Source: Natronocella acetinitrilica (GTDB lineage Bacteria; Pseudomonadota; Gammaproteobacteria; Nitrococcales; Aquisalimonadaceae). From it: 64,000 bases of DNA. Positions 1-8,407 of the stretch are shown here, in pieces. Every line of letters begins with the position of its first letter. The stretch's first letter is position 1. The notes under the pieces were generated by a model. It ran no database searches, was not told where the DNA came from, and saw only the letters and a program-made list of their open reading frames with translations. The position numbers were made by a program, and so were the translations under genes. The stretch is taken from assembly GCF_024170285.1 (NCBI RefSeq), contig NZ_JALJXV010000003.1:186001-250000 (forward strand), read 5' to 3'.

Positions 1-249
1 ATGGCCTCGGCCGGACTCCTTGCTGTCCTTCCAGAAGAGCCACAGGCCGACGCCGAAGAGCACAAAGCCAATCAGGAAGAACACGGCCACGGCCAGGTTC
101 TTCAGTGCATCGACCTGGGTACGGACGGTCCCGGTCATCTGGGCGATGTCCTGCTGCGCAAGCGCATCACCCGAAAACAGAAATGCAACGCCGGCCACGG
201 CGGCCAGAGCCAGGTACGACAGGCAGCTGCCCTTGATGGAACGAAGCAT
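1..249 (-). CDS. DotE/IcmC- or DotP/IcmD-like small membrane protein (partial)
   Basis: The reading frame starts at the ATG at 249 and runs off the left edge; 83 codons are visible. Residues 1-31 look like a signal peptide or first membrane segment ending in GDALAQQ. A second hydrophobic segment (about residues 50-72) is followed by WKDSKESGRG. Two-segment small proteins of this kind are encoded directly after dotF/icmG in type IVB systems (icmC/dotE and icmD/dotP; traQ/traR in IncI plasmids). Position and architecture support the family; which of the two it is cannot be decided without the rest. It would sit in the inner membrane as part of the conjugation channel. A terminator at 320-345 separates it from dotF, so it probably has its own promoter in the AT-rich stretch 285-325. 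Confidence 0.6.
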   Translation of the reverse strand, partial: MLRSIKGSCLSYLALAAVAGVAFLFSGDALAQQDIAQMTGTVRTQVDALKNLAVAVFFLIGFVLFGVGLWLFWKDSKESGRGH

Positions 250-319
250 GGTGAGGTCTCCCAGTTTGTTATTGTTATGCTCGGGATAAGATACCATTAC
301 TATATATAATAAAGCAACA

Positions 320-345
320 ATTAAAAGAGGGGCCGAAGCCCCTCT
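320..345 (-). terminator. Rho-independent terminator after dotF
   Basis: An 8-bp GC-rich stem (326-333 with 338-345) closes on a CGAA/TTCG-type tetraloop. On the minus strand the stem is followed by TTTTAATTGTT. It lies 26 bp beyond the dotF stop codon. Confidence 0.75.
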
Positions 346-370
346 GGACACCCTATTGATAGGCGGGGCG

Positions 371-2089
371 TTACCGCGCCTTGCCAATCACGTGGCGCCC
401 GACACGAAGACCGCCACTGTCGGTGAGGCCGATGACCTCGCCGAGGTCGGCAATGCGATCCCCCCGGGAGACGGCGATGAACTGGCCGCTCGGGTCCTTG
501 ACCAGGTAGCCGCTGCTCATGACCGCATTCAGGCTCCAGCCCTCGGTGCGGGCGCTCGAATCGCTCGACCGGGAGGACTCGCTTTCGCTACGCGCCTGGT
601 TCTGGGCCGGTGCTGATGTCGCCTGGCGCTGGGCCTGGCGGCGCGGCTCTTCCAGGATGCCGTCGATGAACCAGCGATTGCCCCGGGTGTCCCGGCCGAG
701 GACAAGCTTGCCATCGGCGAGAATGTCGGTCACCGTCACCGTGTCGCCGGCGATCCGGAAGACCTCGCCCACGAAGTAGACATTGACCCGTGCCGAGGGG
801 GTGCGCACCACGGTCATGGTGCCATCTCCGGTCTTGTTGATGACCTTGAATCCTTCCAGTCGCCGGCGGCCGACCAGGTGCTCGTAGTAGGCCGCGGGCA
901 CAGAGGAGACGAGCTCATTGGCGGAGGACTCCTCACGGGAGCTGCCGTTCATCTCGTCCGCTGTCGGCTCGGCCGCTTCGGCCACCTGGTTCTGGCGATG
1001 CTGCTCCGCTTCCTCAAGTGCGGTGATCCGGTCGGCCAGGGCGTCGAACTGACCGGTCAGGCGGGTGTCCATGCGCTCCATCTCGCGCTCAATCCCGGAT
1101 ACCGAGCCATCCACGCGGCGCAGGACCGTGCGGATCTCATCGAGCACAGCCGAGTCCTCGGGGCGGGCCGCCGCGTTGCGGTTACCTGCCTCGATGATCC
1201 GGTCAATCTCGGAGGACACGGCCTCGGAGACCACGGACTTGACCTGCTCCAGCGTCACGCCAGCAGGCGCGGGGGCGCTCACCGGGGTGAGGTCCGCCTC
1301 CGCGGACCACGAATCGGCAGCAGGCGCTGCGGGCGCGCCCGGATCGTTAGAGCGCGCCGTTGGCGCGATACCGGCGTTCAGCTGATCGGCGATGGACTGG
1401 CTCTGGCTGACCGGGGCATCAATCGCCATGGGCGGCTCAGCCCGGGCCACCTCGGAAGACTGGGTCGTGGCAGAGCGCTCGCCCTCATCGGGTGTCCGCA
1501 TGCCCTCATCGTCAAAGCTTGGCATGGACGGCGCGGCGCCGATCGGCGGCGGCGTCGGGGCGTAAGGGGCAGCGGGTGCCGGCACTTGGCCGCCACCAAA
1601 GAGCACGTAGCCCGCGCCACCGAGCATGGCAAGCATGAAGGCGCCACCGGCTGCGAGAATCTTGCCGGTATGCGAACCGGACTTGGCGGCGCCGTCACTG
1701 TCGGCGACCGACTCCTCGAGCTCCAGGTCCTCGATGTCGTCACCACCCTCGCCCGGCGAATCGAAGTCCACCTCGTCGAGGTCGGTGTCGTCTTCGGCAT
1801 CGAAATCATCATCGGTGTCATCCGACGCATCGTCGCCAGCGTCCAGTTCATCGTCGGCGAAGTCGTTGTCGGAGGCATCCAGTGGATCGTCACCCTCGGC
1901 GGAGTCCAGATCCGAGTCGTCGCCAAGGCCGAGTTCATCGAGGCCATCGAGCTCATCAAGCTCGCCGAGCCCGCTCGAATCAAGCTCATCGAGTCCATCA
2001 AGATCCAGATCATCGTCTTTGGAAGCCATTACTTTACCCCATGTGATGTCGACAGGCGCTTTCTCGCCGGCCCGGTTACCCTGAAACAT
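371..2089 (-). CDS. dotF: Type IVB secretion/conjugation protein DotF/IcmG (TraP-like), enlarged
   Basis: 572 residues from the ATG at 2089 (GAGG five bases upstream). An alternative start at 2029, giving MASKDDDLDL, has GGGG eight bases upstream and cannot be excluded. Order of parts: an extremely acidic Asp/Glu/Leu-rich stretch (about residues 20-125), one transmembrane segment (about 143-168), a proline/alanine-rich linker, a helical segment (about 290-370) and a C-terminal periplasmic part with VYFVGEVFRI and GYLVKDPSGQF motifs. Known DotF/IcmG/TraP proteins are bitopic inner-membrane proteins of about 240-270 residues that help join the inner-membrane complex to the core channel, so this one is about twice the usual size. 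Identification rests mainly on place (directly after dotG) and on topology. Confidence 0.7.
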   Translation of the reverse strand: MFQGNRAGEKAPVDITWGKVMASKDDDLDLDGLDELDSSGLGELDELDGLDELGLGDDSDLDSAEGDDPLDASDNDFADDELDAGDDASDDTDDDFDAEDDTDLDEVDFDSPGEGGDDIEDLELEESVADSDGAAKSGSHTGKILAAGGAFMLAMLGGAGYVLFGGGQVPAPAAPYAPTPPPIGAAPSMPSFDDEGMRTPDEGERSATTQSSEVARAEPPMAIDAPVSQSQSIADQLNAGIAPTARSNDPGAPAAPAADSWSAEADLTPVSAPAPAGVTLEQVKSVVSEAVSSEIDRIIEAGNRNAAARPEDSAVLDEIRTVLRRVDGSVSGIEREMERMDTRLTGQFDALADRITALEEAEQHRQNQVAEAAEPTADEMNGSSREESSANELVSSVPAAYYEHLVGRRRLEGFKVINKTGDGTMTVVRTPSARVNVYFVGEVFRIAGDTVTVTDILADGKLVLGRDTRGNRWFIDGILEEPRRQAQRQATSAPAQNQARSESESSRSSDSSARTEGWSLNAVMSSGYLVKDPSGQFIAVSRGDRIADLGEVIGLTDSGGLRVGRHVIGKAR

Positions 2090-2132
2090 TACTGCCTCAG
2101 GGGCGTTTGGTCAATTATTTAGACTATATTAA

Positions 2133-3662
2133 TTATTCCAGCTCGAGCGGCGACATGAAGACGATGCCGATCGGGCGACGGCCGCGCACCGTGATGGTGG
2201 GCGGGCGATCGAAATAGGCCTCGTACTTCGGGAGCAGGCGCTCGCCAATCGTCCCAACCGCAACCGCGGCCTGGTCGCGACTATCGGGCAGACGCTCCTG
2301 CACAGTCGTGGTGCCGGTGGTGCCCGACGTCGTGGTCGTCCCGCTCAATGCCCGCACATAGCCGCTCGCAAAGGCGGCCGCGCCGAGCTTGAAGTAGCGC
2401 TCGAAGGTGTGGCGATTGACGCCATCGGCAAGCCGGGTCTGCCAGTCATCCACCTCTGTGGCGAGGGCATCGACACTGTAAGTCTGATCACCAATGGCAA
2501 GCGTATTGAACTGGAGGATCAGCTTCTCTCCCACACGCTGGGGCCCCGTGGATGTCAGAATAGCGCCCTTGAGCGGGCCTTCCTGAAGCACGGTCGCGAA
2601 GAGCGGCGAGGGCTCATCGGAGTTGGCCTCATTATGGAGGTAGGCATAGACCTGGGTGCCCACATTGATGAGCTTGCTCTGCTGCCCGGCACGGTGTGCG
2701 GCGGCGGCGCGATCACTGGGGTACTCGCCTGTGGAGCGTGCGCTACCACCCTGCTGCGCCGAGCCTGACCGCGCGGTCGCTGGCGGGCGGCTGCCACCCG
2801 GACCGAACTGCTCGATCGGATTGCCCTCGGAGTCAACCAGGTTGACCCGGAAGCGATCCATGTCACTGTCCTGGGGAACCTGGACCCCGTGCTGGGCGCT
2901 GAAGGAGTACTGATCGTAGTAGCCGCTGCCACCCGGCTGGCTGCTGCCGGACTGCCGGGCACTGCCACCCGGGCGGGAGCCGCCGCCGCTGGAGGCACCG
3001 GAGGCGTCGAGCGGGCGGGCACGATCCTCGATGCCGGCGGCACGCGAGACGGCGCTGCCAAGCGCGTTGTTGCGACTGTTGGCCCGCTCGAGCTCCGAGC
3101 GGATGAACATGGGGTCCACCATGCTGACAACACCATAGGACTGCGCGGCGCCGGCAGCGCCCGGCGCCGCGCGATCTGCAGGGTGGGGCTGCTGGACAGG
3201 AACGGCCGCTGGCGCCCGTGGATTCGCCTGGGCGGCGCGGGCCTGCTCGTTGGCACGGACATCGTCAATCCCGGTGGACGGGCGGCGCTGCTCGTTGATC
3301 TGTTGGGCAATGCGCCGCTCATCGGCAAGGGCCTCGTTGCGGATACGGATGGTGTCGATGAAGGTCGCCGAGGAGTCACGCTGCGCCTCCTCGATCCGCC
3401 GCTCACGAATCTCATCAATCTCCTGCCGCGCAGGGGAGCCCTCCGGGAAGAGGTCCTCGTCCCCGGGTTGGGCGCGAGCGATCTGGCGCTCATCGGGCGC
3501 GAGGCGTACGGATGCGCCCCCCGCGGGCTCGGGCGCCGACGAGCTGCCGGAGAAGAGATAGATGCCAAGCAGGGCGGCACCCATCGAGATGGCGATCGAC
3601 ATGATCATCATGACGCGCGCTCGCGGGGAGACAGCGTTATTCATTTTTCCGAAGAAGCTCAT
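2133..3662 (-). CDS. dotG: Type IVB core-channel protein DotG/IcmE (TraO/VirB10-like)
   Basis: 509 residues from the ATG at 3662 (AAGGG upstream). A single N-terminal transmembrane helix (about residues 17-37) is followed by a long Ala/Pro/Gln/Arg-rich periplasmic linker with coiled-coil-like stretches. The conserved C-terminal domain (about 340-470) contains GPLKGAILTSTG, LILQFNTLAIGDQTY and NRHTFERYF, the region shared by DotG/IcmE, IncI TraO and the VirB10 family. The protein spans the periplasm and forms the central channel. It starts 19 bp after dotH ends, so the two are co-transcribed. The Legionella pentapeptide-like repeats are absent, as in plasmid versions. Confidence 0.9.
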   Translation of the reverse strand: MSFFGKMNNAVSPRARVMMIMSIAISMGAALLGIYLFSGSSSAPEPAGGASVRLAPDERQIARAQPGDEDLFPEGSPARQEIDEIRERRIEEAQRDSSATFIDTIRIRNEALADERRIAQQINEQRRPSTGIDDVRANEQARAAQANPRAPAAVPVQQPHPADRAAPGAAGAAQSYGVVSMVDPMFIRSELERANSRNNALGSAVSRAAGIEDRARPLDASGASSGGGSRPGGSARQSGSSQPGGSGYYDQYSFSAQHGVQVPQDSDMDRFRVNLVDSEGNPIEQFGPGGSRPPATARSGSAQQGGSARSTGEYPSDRAAAAHRAGQQSKLINVGTQVYAYLHNEANSDEPSPLFATVLQEGPLKGAILTSTGPQRVGEKLILQFNTLAIGDQTYSVDALATEVDDWQTRLADGVNRHTFERYFKLGAAAFASGYVRALSGTTTTSGTTGTTTVQERLPDSRDQAAVAVGTIGERLLPKYEAYFDRPPTITVRGRRPIGIVFMSPLELE

Positions 3663-3681
3663 TGGCGCACCCTTGTTCTTG

Positions 3682-4848
3682 TTATCGACCGAAGATCGAT
3701 CGCTGGTTGTCGATATTGACCTGGAACCGCTCCTCGATCTGGGCCTCGCGCACATCGCCCTCATGGCTGAAGAGCAGGTGTGTCACCGGAGAGATCTGGT
3801 AGACCGTGAAGCCTGTCGGGGAGGAGACGGCGGCCTTCGGCGGCGGGGACATCAGGGTCGCCCGCGTGCGCACGTAGAGCCAGTCGTTGTAGAAAATGAC
3901 CCGCCCGGGTGCGCCACTGAGGGTGTACTCGACCGCGCCATCGGGAATGGTGCCATTGAGAATGTCGATCACCGCGGTTGGCACTTCCTCGAACTGGGTC
4001 GAGGTGCCGCCGGCGGCGCGCGCCATTGGCCCGAACTGCGGGATCCGCACCGAGGTGCGCGCATCGACGTTGGCCTGGTCGCCGACCAGCTTGACCACAA
4101 CCGGCGAGGACAGTCCGTCGAGGTCGATCAGCGCATTGCTCTCCCGGAACTCGGCAGTAATCTCGAACACCGCGACGTTGCGCTTCTCGGAGACAACGTG
4201 CGAGGAGAAGGAGCTCCGGTCACCCAGGATTCCGTCATTTGCGATCGGCCAGGGACTGCCGGTCTCGTCAAAGAACACGAGCGAGCTCGCATAGCCCTTT
4301 GCGACGCGAACCACCAGAGGCTCAGGATCATCGACGCTGTAGCGCACCGACTGGATCTTGATATCTGGCCGGATCAGGGGGGCATTCTCTGCCTGGATGG
4401 CATCCTGGCGCCGGCGCCGGATGTCGGTGATCTCCTCGGGCGTGAGCGGCAGTTCGGATCGGATCAGATCCTCCAGACGCTCATCGCGGGTGGTTGATTC
4501 AAGCGCCCGGCGCGCCCGCTCAAGCTCCTGCTGCTCGTAGAGGTACTTGATGAGAGCATCCCGACGCTGCTCGATCAGCCGCCGCTCCTGCGGGGTCAGC
4601 TCGGCCTCGAGCCCGAAGCGCTCGACCTCGATCGTATCCGCGTCGCTGCCCGGCCGGTACTCGCCAAGCACCTGATCGCGACCGGGCGTGGTGTCACGAA
4701 CAGCCACCGCACTAGGCGAGGACTGGTTCAGCCGCTGCGCGATACGCTCTGCCTCTGACTGCGCAAACGCCGGCACGCTGAACGCGCCAAGCACGACGGC
4801 TGCGCAGAGCAGTGAGCCACCCCGGGCCATGTGTCCGCTCATCTTCAT
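3682..4848 (-). CDS. dotH: Type IVB outer-membrane core protein DotH/IcmK (TraN-like)
   Basis: 388 residues. A cleavable signal peptide (about 1-29, ending VPAFAQ) is followed by a charged helical N-terminal half and then the family hallmark: a GYASSLVFFD segment next to TGSPWPIAN (around residues 190-215), typical of DotH/IcmK and IncI TraN. The family forms the outer-membrane ring with DotC and DotD. The ATG at 4848 is followed two codons later by another possible start at 4842. The 73-bp AT-rich gap upstream (4849-4921) could hold an internal promoter. Confidence 0.9.
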   Translation of the reverse strand: MKMSGHMARGGSLLCAAVVLGAFSVPAFAQSEAERIAQRLNQSSPSAVAVRDTTPGRDQVLGEYRPGSDADTIEVERFGLEAELTPQERRLIEQRRDALIKYLYEQQELERARRALESTTRDERLEDLIRSELPLTPEEITDIRRRRQDAIQAENAPLIRPDIKIQSVRYSVDDPEPLVVRVAKGYASSLVFFDETGSPWPIANDGILGDRSSFSSHVVSEKRNVAVFEITAEFRESNALIDLDGLSSPVVVKLVGDQANVDARTSVRIPQFGPMARAAGGTSTQFEEVPTAVIDILNGTIPDGAVEYTLSGAPGRVIFYNDWLYVRTRATLMSPPPKAAVSSPTGFTVYQISPVTHLLFSHEGDVREAQIEERFQVNIDNQRSIFGR

Positions 4849-4921
4849 CTAGGGGCCATCCATCTTGAATTTATATAGTTAAAATAAAATATCATCCTGA
4901 CGCCCGCATGACAAGGCGGCG

Positions 4922-5671
4922 TTAGTCGCGCTGGGTCATCACGATGCGGGTGATGCCAAGCCCGTTCGGGTCCTCGAGCACGCTACGCCGCGCGACGGTG
5001 ACGGTAAAGACAACGCGGTTGGTGAAGCTCTGGTTCCGGGTATTGCGGAACGTCAGCGTCGCGGGCACCTGGAATTGCCAGGCGAAAAACCGACCGCCCT
5101 CGATTGGCCCCTTGTCGGTGATGATGGGCACCTGGTCGACAACGAGGCTCAGGAGCAGCTCGCGGTCGCGGATCGTTGAGATCGTCCCGTTGCGATCAAG
5201 CTCCTGGATGAGCCGCGAGCCACCTTCCGAGGTGAAGAACTCCTGGACGGACTCGTTCAGGCTGTACTGATAGTTGTCGAAGTTGAACTGGAAGGTGCCG
5301 ACCAGTGCCCGGGTGACCCAGTTGGCGACGACCGGGTCGCTGTGGTTGGGGCTTGAGAGCGGAATCAGGTTGATGATCCGCCCGCCCTCATCAGCGGCGA
5401 TGTAGACAGTGCGTTCCTTTTTCATCACCGCGAAGGTCGCGAGAGCGGACGCCGCCAGGAGGCAGCCGACGCTGATCAGTAGCGTGCGCTTCGCCGCCCG
5501 GGCGACGTCCTGGGTGAAGTCCCGACGCAGGGTAACAACATCACCGCCGCGCTGATTCTGTTGGCCCTGATGGGCCTGGGCGCCCGTCGCGGGCCGGGCC
5601 CGAGTGCTCGTGGCCGCTCGGGAAGCCGGCTTGCGCTCGCCCCGGGTCGTGCTCTTACCTGATTCGCTCAT
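4922..5671 (-). CDS. dotI: Type IVB inner-membrane protein DotI/IcmL (TraM-like)
   Basis: 249 residues. A basic, low-complexity cytoplasmic N-terminus (1-60) leads to one transmembrane helix (about 62-83) and a periplasmic DotI/IcmL domain with PLSSPNHSDPVVANWV, FDNYQ and FFTSEG elements characteristic of the family. DotI pairs with DotJ in a membrane complex that supports the channel. The start codon overlaps the dotJ stop codon (ATGA), a sign of translational coupling, and the order dotJ-dotI matches Legionella icmM-icmL. Confidence 0.9.
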   Translation of the reverse strand: MSESGKSTTRGERKPASRAATSTRARPATGAQAHQGQQNQRGGDVVTLRRDFTQDVARAAKRTLLISVGCLLAASALATFAVMKKERTVYIAADEGGRIINLIPLSSPNHSDPVVANWVTRALVGTFQFNFDNYQYSLNESVQEFFTSEGGSRLIQELDRNGTISTIRDRELLLSLVVDQVPIITDKGPIEGGRFFAWQFQVPATLTFRNTRNQSFTNRVVFTVTVARRSVLEDPNGLGITRIVMTQRD

Positions 5672-5955
5672 CTGCCACCTCGGTAGTCGACGCCCACGGG
5701 CTCCACTGGCACCACGCGTCCGTCCTGTGTCGTTGCATAGATTTCCGCTGGGGAGCGCAGGATCTCGGCGCCGCCGATGATGAGCAGCGAGAGCAGCAGC
5801 ACGATCGCGGCGGCCTGGCAGAGCGTCATGCGCGAGTGCAGGGCGCGGAGCGCGCCCAGAAAATCGCCCTCATCGCTCTGCGCCTTGCGCATGTTGGCCT
5901 CTCCGAGCCTGGTCAGCTCCTCGTAGCGCCGCTCGAACTCCTGCCGTGTTCCCAT
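5668..5955 (-). CDS. dotJ: Type IVB inner-membrane protein DotJ/IcmM-like
   Basis: 95 residues from the ATG at 5955, chosen because GGAGG lies five bases upstream; an earlier in-frame ATG at 5973 lacks this. It has a charged helical N-terminus, one transmembrane segment (about 48-68) and a short tail, EIYATTQDGRVVPVEPV, that resembles the first part of the DotI periplasmic domain. Legionella DotJ/IcmM is likewise a short DotI paralogue encoded just before dotI. It is the first gene of the visible transfer run; an AT-rich promoter-like stretch lies at 5974-6005. Confidence 0.8.
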   Translation of the reverse strand: MGTRQEFERRYEELTRLGEANMRKAQSDEGDFLGALRALHSRMTLCQAAAIVLLLSLLIIGGAEILRSPAEIYATTQDGRVVPVEPVGVDYRGGR

Positions 5956-5973
5956 AGGGCCTCCATGATTCAT

Positions 5974-6777
5974 GGGCGAATAATAAACCAGATATTAAAA
6001 ACATGGAAGCTCAAAGGCGGCGCGCGCATGCGCAAGAGTGACCGGCGCCGGACTTTCGGCCGGCCACAGCCATGGATTGCGGACGGACAACGCGCGCCGA
6101 CGGCACGCTTGGCCTGTCAGCGGGGCCGTTACGGCAGATGGAGGGCCGCAAGCAGGGGCAGGCAGCACGATTGCCGGGGAGGGCAGCTGGATTGCCCGCT
6201 CCGTCACCGGCACTGCCCTCGATGGCAGCAGCGGGAGTGCGATGTTGACGCCTTATCCAGCCGGGCGGGGGCCGCGCTCGAGGTCAACCTTGTATGAGTC
6301 ATATAACTTTATAAAAGTTATAATAGTTATAAAGATTATACCACAGAAAATAAAGCGAGGGAAGCCCGGCAAGCGCTGCTGACAGTGGGGGAGGCAAGTG
6401 GTGGAAGATGGTCGGCAGGACTGCAGAGGCGGGAGGAGCACGACCAGGGCGCAGGGCAGAGGGCGGATGCTGACCTGCCTGCGCGCACAGACAGGGCGCA
6501 ATGGCGCGCAGCCCAAAAAACGGCATGGCGGCTAAGTTATTGTTTACAAAAAATACTAGATAGGCAGTACAAGGAAAGAGGTTGTCTTGCCAATGCCTTC
6601 GGCATTAAATCCGGTTCTGCTAGGTCTTTCCTTACCCTGTAGGGAGTGGACATGTTTTCCGGTTTCACAAGGGCTGGCGCAAACTTTTTTCCTGGCAACG
6701 CCAGAGCGTCTGGAGCTTGCAATAAAATTTCGAGTATATAAAATCATCAGGTCGTGTGACCGCGAGAGGTGGGGAGT
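5974..6777. other. Gap of about 800 bp with AT islands, no convincing gene
   Basis: It separates the leftward transfer genes from the rightward genes. AT-rich islands lie at 5980-6003 (probable dotJ promoter), 6297-6345 (an ATAACTTT/AAAGTTAT inverted repeat plus repeated GTTATAA) and 6536-6560. A small hairpin AATGCC-TTC-GGCATT sits at 6592-6606 and CTGGCG/CGCCAG arms at 6674-6704. A TTGCAA/TATAAA pair around 6717-6742 may be the promoter of the next gene. No open frame here has both a ribosome binding site and protein-like composition. Confidence 0.5.
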
Positions 6778-7395
6778 GTGAGAGGATTGCTCTGGCAATG
6801 GCTGCTGCTTGGCCTTGTGCTGGCGAGTGCGCCTGCAGGGGCGAGCGGCAAGGATGCCTGTGAGGTCTATGCCGCGTATGCCGAGGCTGTCGCCATGGCG
6901 AGCGAAGAGCAGCGAGAGAGCGTTGGGATTGCGAGCATGCTGGCGCTTGAGGGGCTCCCGCAGGTGAGGGAGTTGGAGGACGCGCATGGGGCCGCCCTGC
7001 GCCTGCTAGCAGAGGCGGGAGTCACCTACGGGGAGGAGCGCATGCGCCTCAGCCCGGACCTGAGCGCGGACACGGTGCGTGAGGATGCCTTTGCGTCCTG
7101 CCAGGCGCTGCGCGACCAGGCGCGGGCCAGGACCGCGGCTGCCGCCAGGCGGTGCGCGGCGGCGGCGGCACTGAGAAGCCAGGGGATCGATGCAGGGGTG
7201 GTCGCCGGCATGGATGCGGGTAGCCTGACGGCATCGGTGCGTGAAGTGCTGGAGGCCGCCGCGCCAGAGGGCCTCCCGACGGGGCATTGGCTGGAGAGGA
7301 TCGGGAATGCCGACGTCCCGCTCGTAGCGGGACTGATGCGGAATGAAGGGGCGCTGGGGCGTGGATTATCCGGATGCATGGAGGCGTCACAGTGA
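6778..7395 (+). CDS. Secreted protein of unknown function
   Basis: 205 residues from the GTG at 6778 (AGGTGG five bases upstream); an in-frame GTG at 6769 is less well placed. A signal peptide (about 1-22, ending PAGASG) leads to an alanine-rich, helical mature protein with four to five cysteines (DACEVY, ASCQAL, RCAAA, GCMEA), possibly disulphide-bonded in the periplasm. No family recognised. The stop codon overlaps the start of the next gene (GTGA), so the two are likely an operon. Confidence 0.65.
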   Translation: MRGLLWQWLLLGLVLASAPAGASGKDACEVYAAYAEAVAMASEEQRESVGIASMLALEGLPQVRELEDAHGAALRLLAEAGVTYGEERMRLSPDLSADTVREDAFASCQALRDQARARTAAAARRCAAAAALRSQGIDAGVVAGMDAGSLTASVREVLEAAAPEGLPTGHWLERIGNADVPLVAGLMRNEGALGRGLSGCMEASQ

Positions 7396-7883
7396 GCGAG
7401 GCTGACGGCAAGGGGTTGGCGCCTGGTTGTGGTGGTGCGCACGCAGAGGGAGGTGACAGGCTCGTGTCGCTTGCCAGTCGGCTTGCTGCGCGGCTTCGAA
7501 GCTACACGGACATCTACGGCGCTGATGATGCTGACCGCGGCCTACTAAGCGAGGCAGCTGAGTTGAAGCTAACCGCGGGGCCGGGGCCAGACCTCGGACA
7601 CCCAGCAGAACAACCACAGTCAGTCGGGGCGCAAGGTATCTGGATCCCCTGCTGGATCGTGCTCTCGCCCTACCTCCATTCCCAGGCGTATGCGGAGCAC
7701 CCGGAGATGCTGATCCAGGACGCGCGCGTACGCGTGCGCCGCATGAGCGCGGACGGGCCGATTCGGTGCTATGCCTGGATCGACGTCTCGGGTGTGGCAC
7801 GCCTGGATGATCTGGCGGAGGAGATCCGCTGCGCCGATGGATGGGTCGTTGAGAGCCTGGTGCTGATCGGACAGGGAGAATGA
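7392..7883 (+). CDS. Unknown protein coupled to the upstream secreted protein
   Basis: 163 residues from the GTG at 7392, which overlaps the preceding TGA and has GGAGG seven bases upstream; the in-frame ATG at 7374 lies inside the upstream gene. No signal peptide. The C-terminal half (from GIWIPCWIVLSPYL) looks like a compact alpha/beta domain; the N-terminal half is low complexity. No family recognised. Confidence 0.6.
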   Translation: MSEADGKGLAPGCGGAHAEGGDRLVSLASRLAARLRSYTDIYGADDADRGLLSEAAELKLTAGPGPDLGHPAEQPQSVGAQGIWIPCWIVLSPYLHSQAYAEHPEMLIQDARVRVRRMSADGPIRCYAWIDVSGVARLDDLAEEIRCADGWVVESLVLIGQGE

Positions 7884-7913
7884 AAAAGGCGGACAGTCTC
7901 TCCACTGTCCGCC
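7883..7913 (-). terminator. Terminator between convergent genes
   Basis: A perfect 10-bp stem (GGCGGACAGT at 7888-7897, ACTGTCCGCC at 7904-7913) with a 6-base loop. On the minus strand it is followed by five Ts, so it mainly serves the zinc-ribbon gene; it may also stop transcription from the left. Confidence 0.8.
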
Positions 7914-7991
7914 TCGCTCCCAACATTGGCCTGGCTGCAATCCAGATCCAATGCTCACAAATATAACAGGGAAATTAAGAAAAGGCAAGTG

Positions 7992-8201
7992 CTAGCGTGC
8001 GGCTGGCAACTGCCCATGGCCGGTGCTCCGCTCCCAGCGATCCCTGCAGATGGCGTCGCACCAGCGGCGACCCTCCTCGAGATCATCCTCGCAGTAGAGG
8101 CAAAGCCCCGTGGCTGCAGGGCCTTCTGGCATGCGAAACTTCAATGCCTCGTTGCGGTGGAATTCCTCTAGTTCTGAGGCGTGATCGATATTGATTTCCA
8201 T
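7992..8201 (-). CDS. Small zinc-ribbon protein
   Basis: 69 residues from the ATG at 8201 with AAGGAG eight bases upstream. Cysteines at 34, 37, 48 and 52 (CLYC ... CDAIC) form a CxxC-x10-CxxxC zinc site, with GRRW just before the second pair and CRDRWER after it. Similar short zinc-ribbon proteins are common in phages and plasmids; their role is not established. The transcript appears to start near 8373 and must read through a hairpin at 8262-8292 before reaching this gene. Confidence 0.75.
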   Translation of the reverse strand: MEINIDHASELEEFHRNEALKFRMPEGPAATGLCLYCEDDLEEGRRWCDAICRDRWERSTGHGQLPAAR

Positions 8202-8261
8202 GGAACATCTCCTTGTTCGCGTTGTTGTTGTCTGTTGCGTCAATCCGTGACTGCCAGGTAG

Positions 8262-8292
8262 AAAAAGACCCGGTCAGGGAGGGCTGACCGGG
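8262..8292 (-). terminator. Terminator-like hairpin in the leader of the zinc-ribbon gene
   Basis: CCCGGTCA (8269-8276) pairs with TGACCGGG (8285-8292); the minus-strand transcript continues with TCTTTTT. The hairpin lies between a strong promoter (8380-8407) and the gene starting at 8201, so it may work as an attenuator or end a short RNA of about 110 nt. Confidence 0.7.
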
Positions 8293-8345
8293 CCGAGGCG
8301 CTGCCACGGAGGGCGCGCGATGCGCTTTTGGCGCCGCCGACGCAT
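8274..8345 (-). CDS. Possible Arg-rich leader peptide (23 residues)
   Basis: A short frame begins MRRRRQKRIARPPWQRLG and ends at a TGA that lies inside the terminator stem. Seven of 23 residues are arginine. The ribosome binding site is weak (AGAAG close to the ATG). Its placement between promoter and terminator is that of a leader peptide in transcription attenuation, but it could also be chance or a tiny protein. Confidence 0.35.
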   Translation of the reverse strand: MRRRRQKRIARPPWQRLGPVSPP

Positions 8346-8379
8346 GTCTTCTTTTTATGCTTTCCGCGTCAACAGTGCC

Positions 8380-8407
8380 ATTATACAGGCCTGCCCATGA
8401 TCGTCAA
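8380..8407 (-). promoter_or_regulatory. Promoter for the leader/zinc-ribbon transcript
   Basis: TTGACG (8407-8402), 16-bp spacer and TATAAT (8385-8380) on the minus strand. Unlike the AT-island promoters of this region, the spacer is GC-rich. Confidence 0.7.

Noticed and set aside
878-2122. Long plus-strand open frame of over 400 codons
   Set aside because: It is antisense to dotF and mirrors its acidic codons; the dotF frame has family topology and correct gene order.
6385-6987. Open frames on both strands in the gap before 6778
   Set aside because: No ribosome binding sites, biased composition, and overlap with the likely promoter of the next gene.
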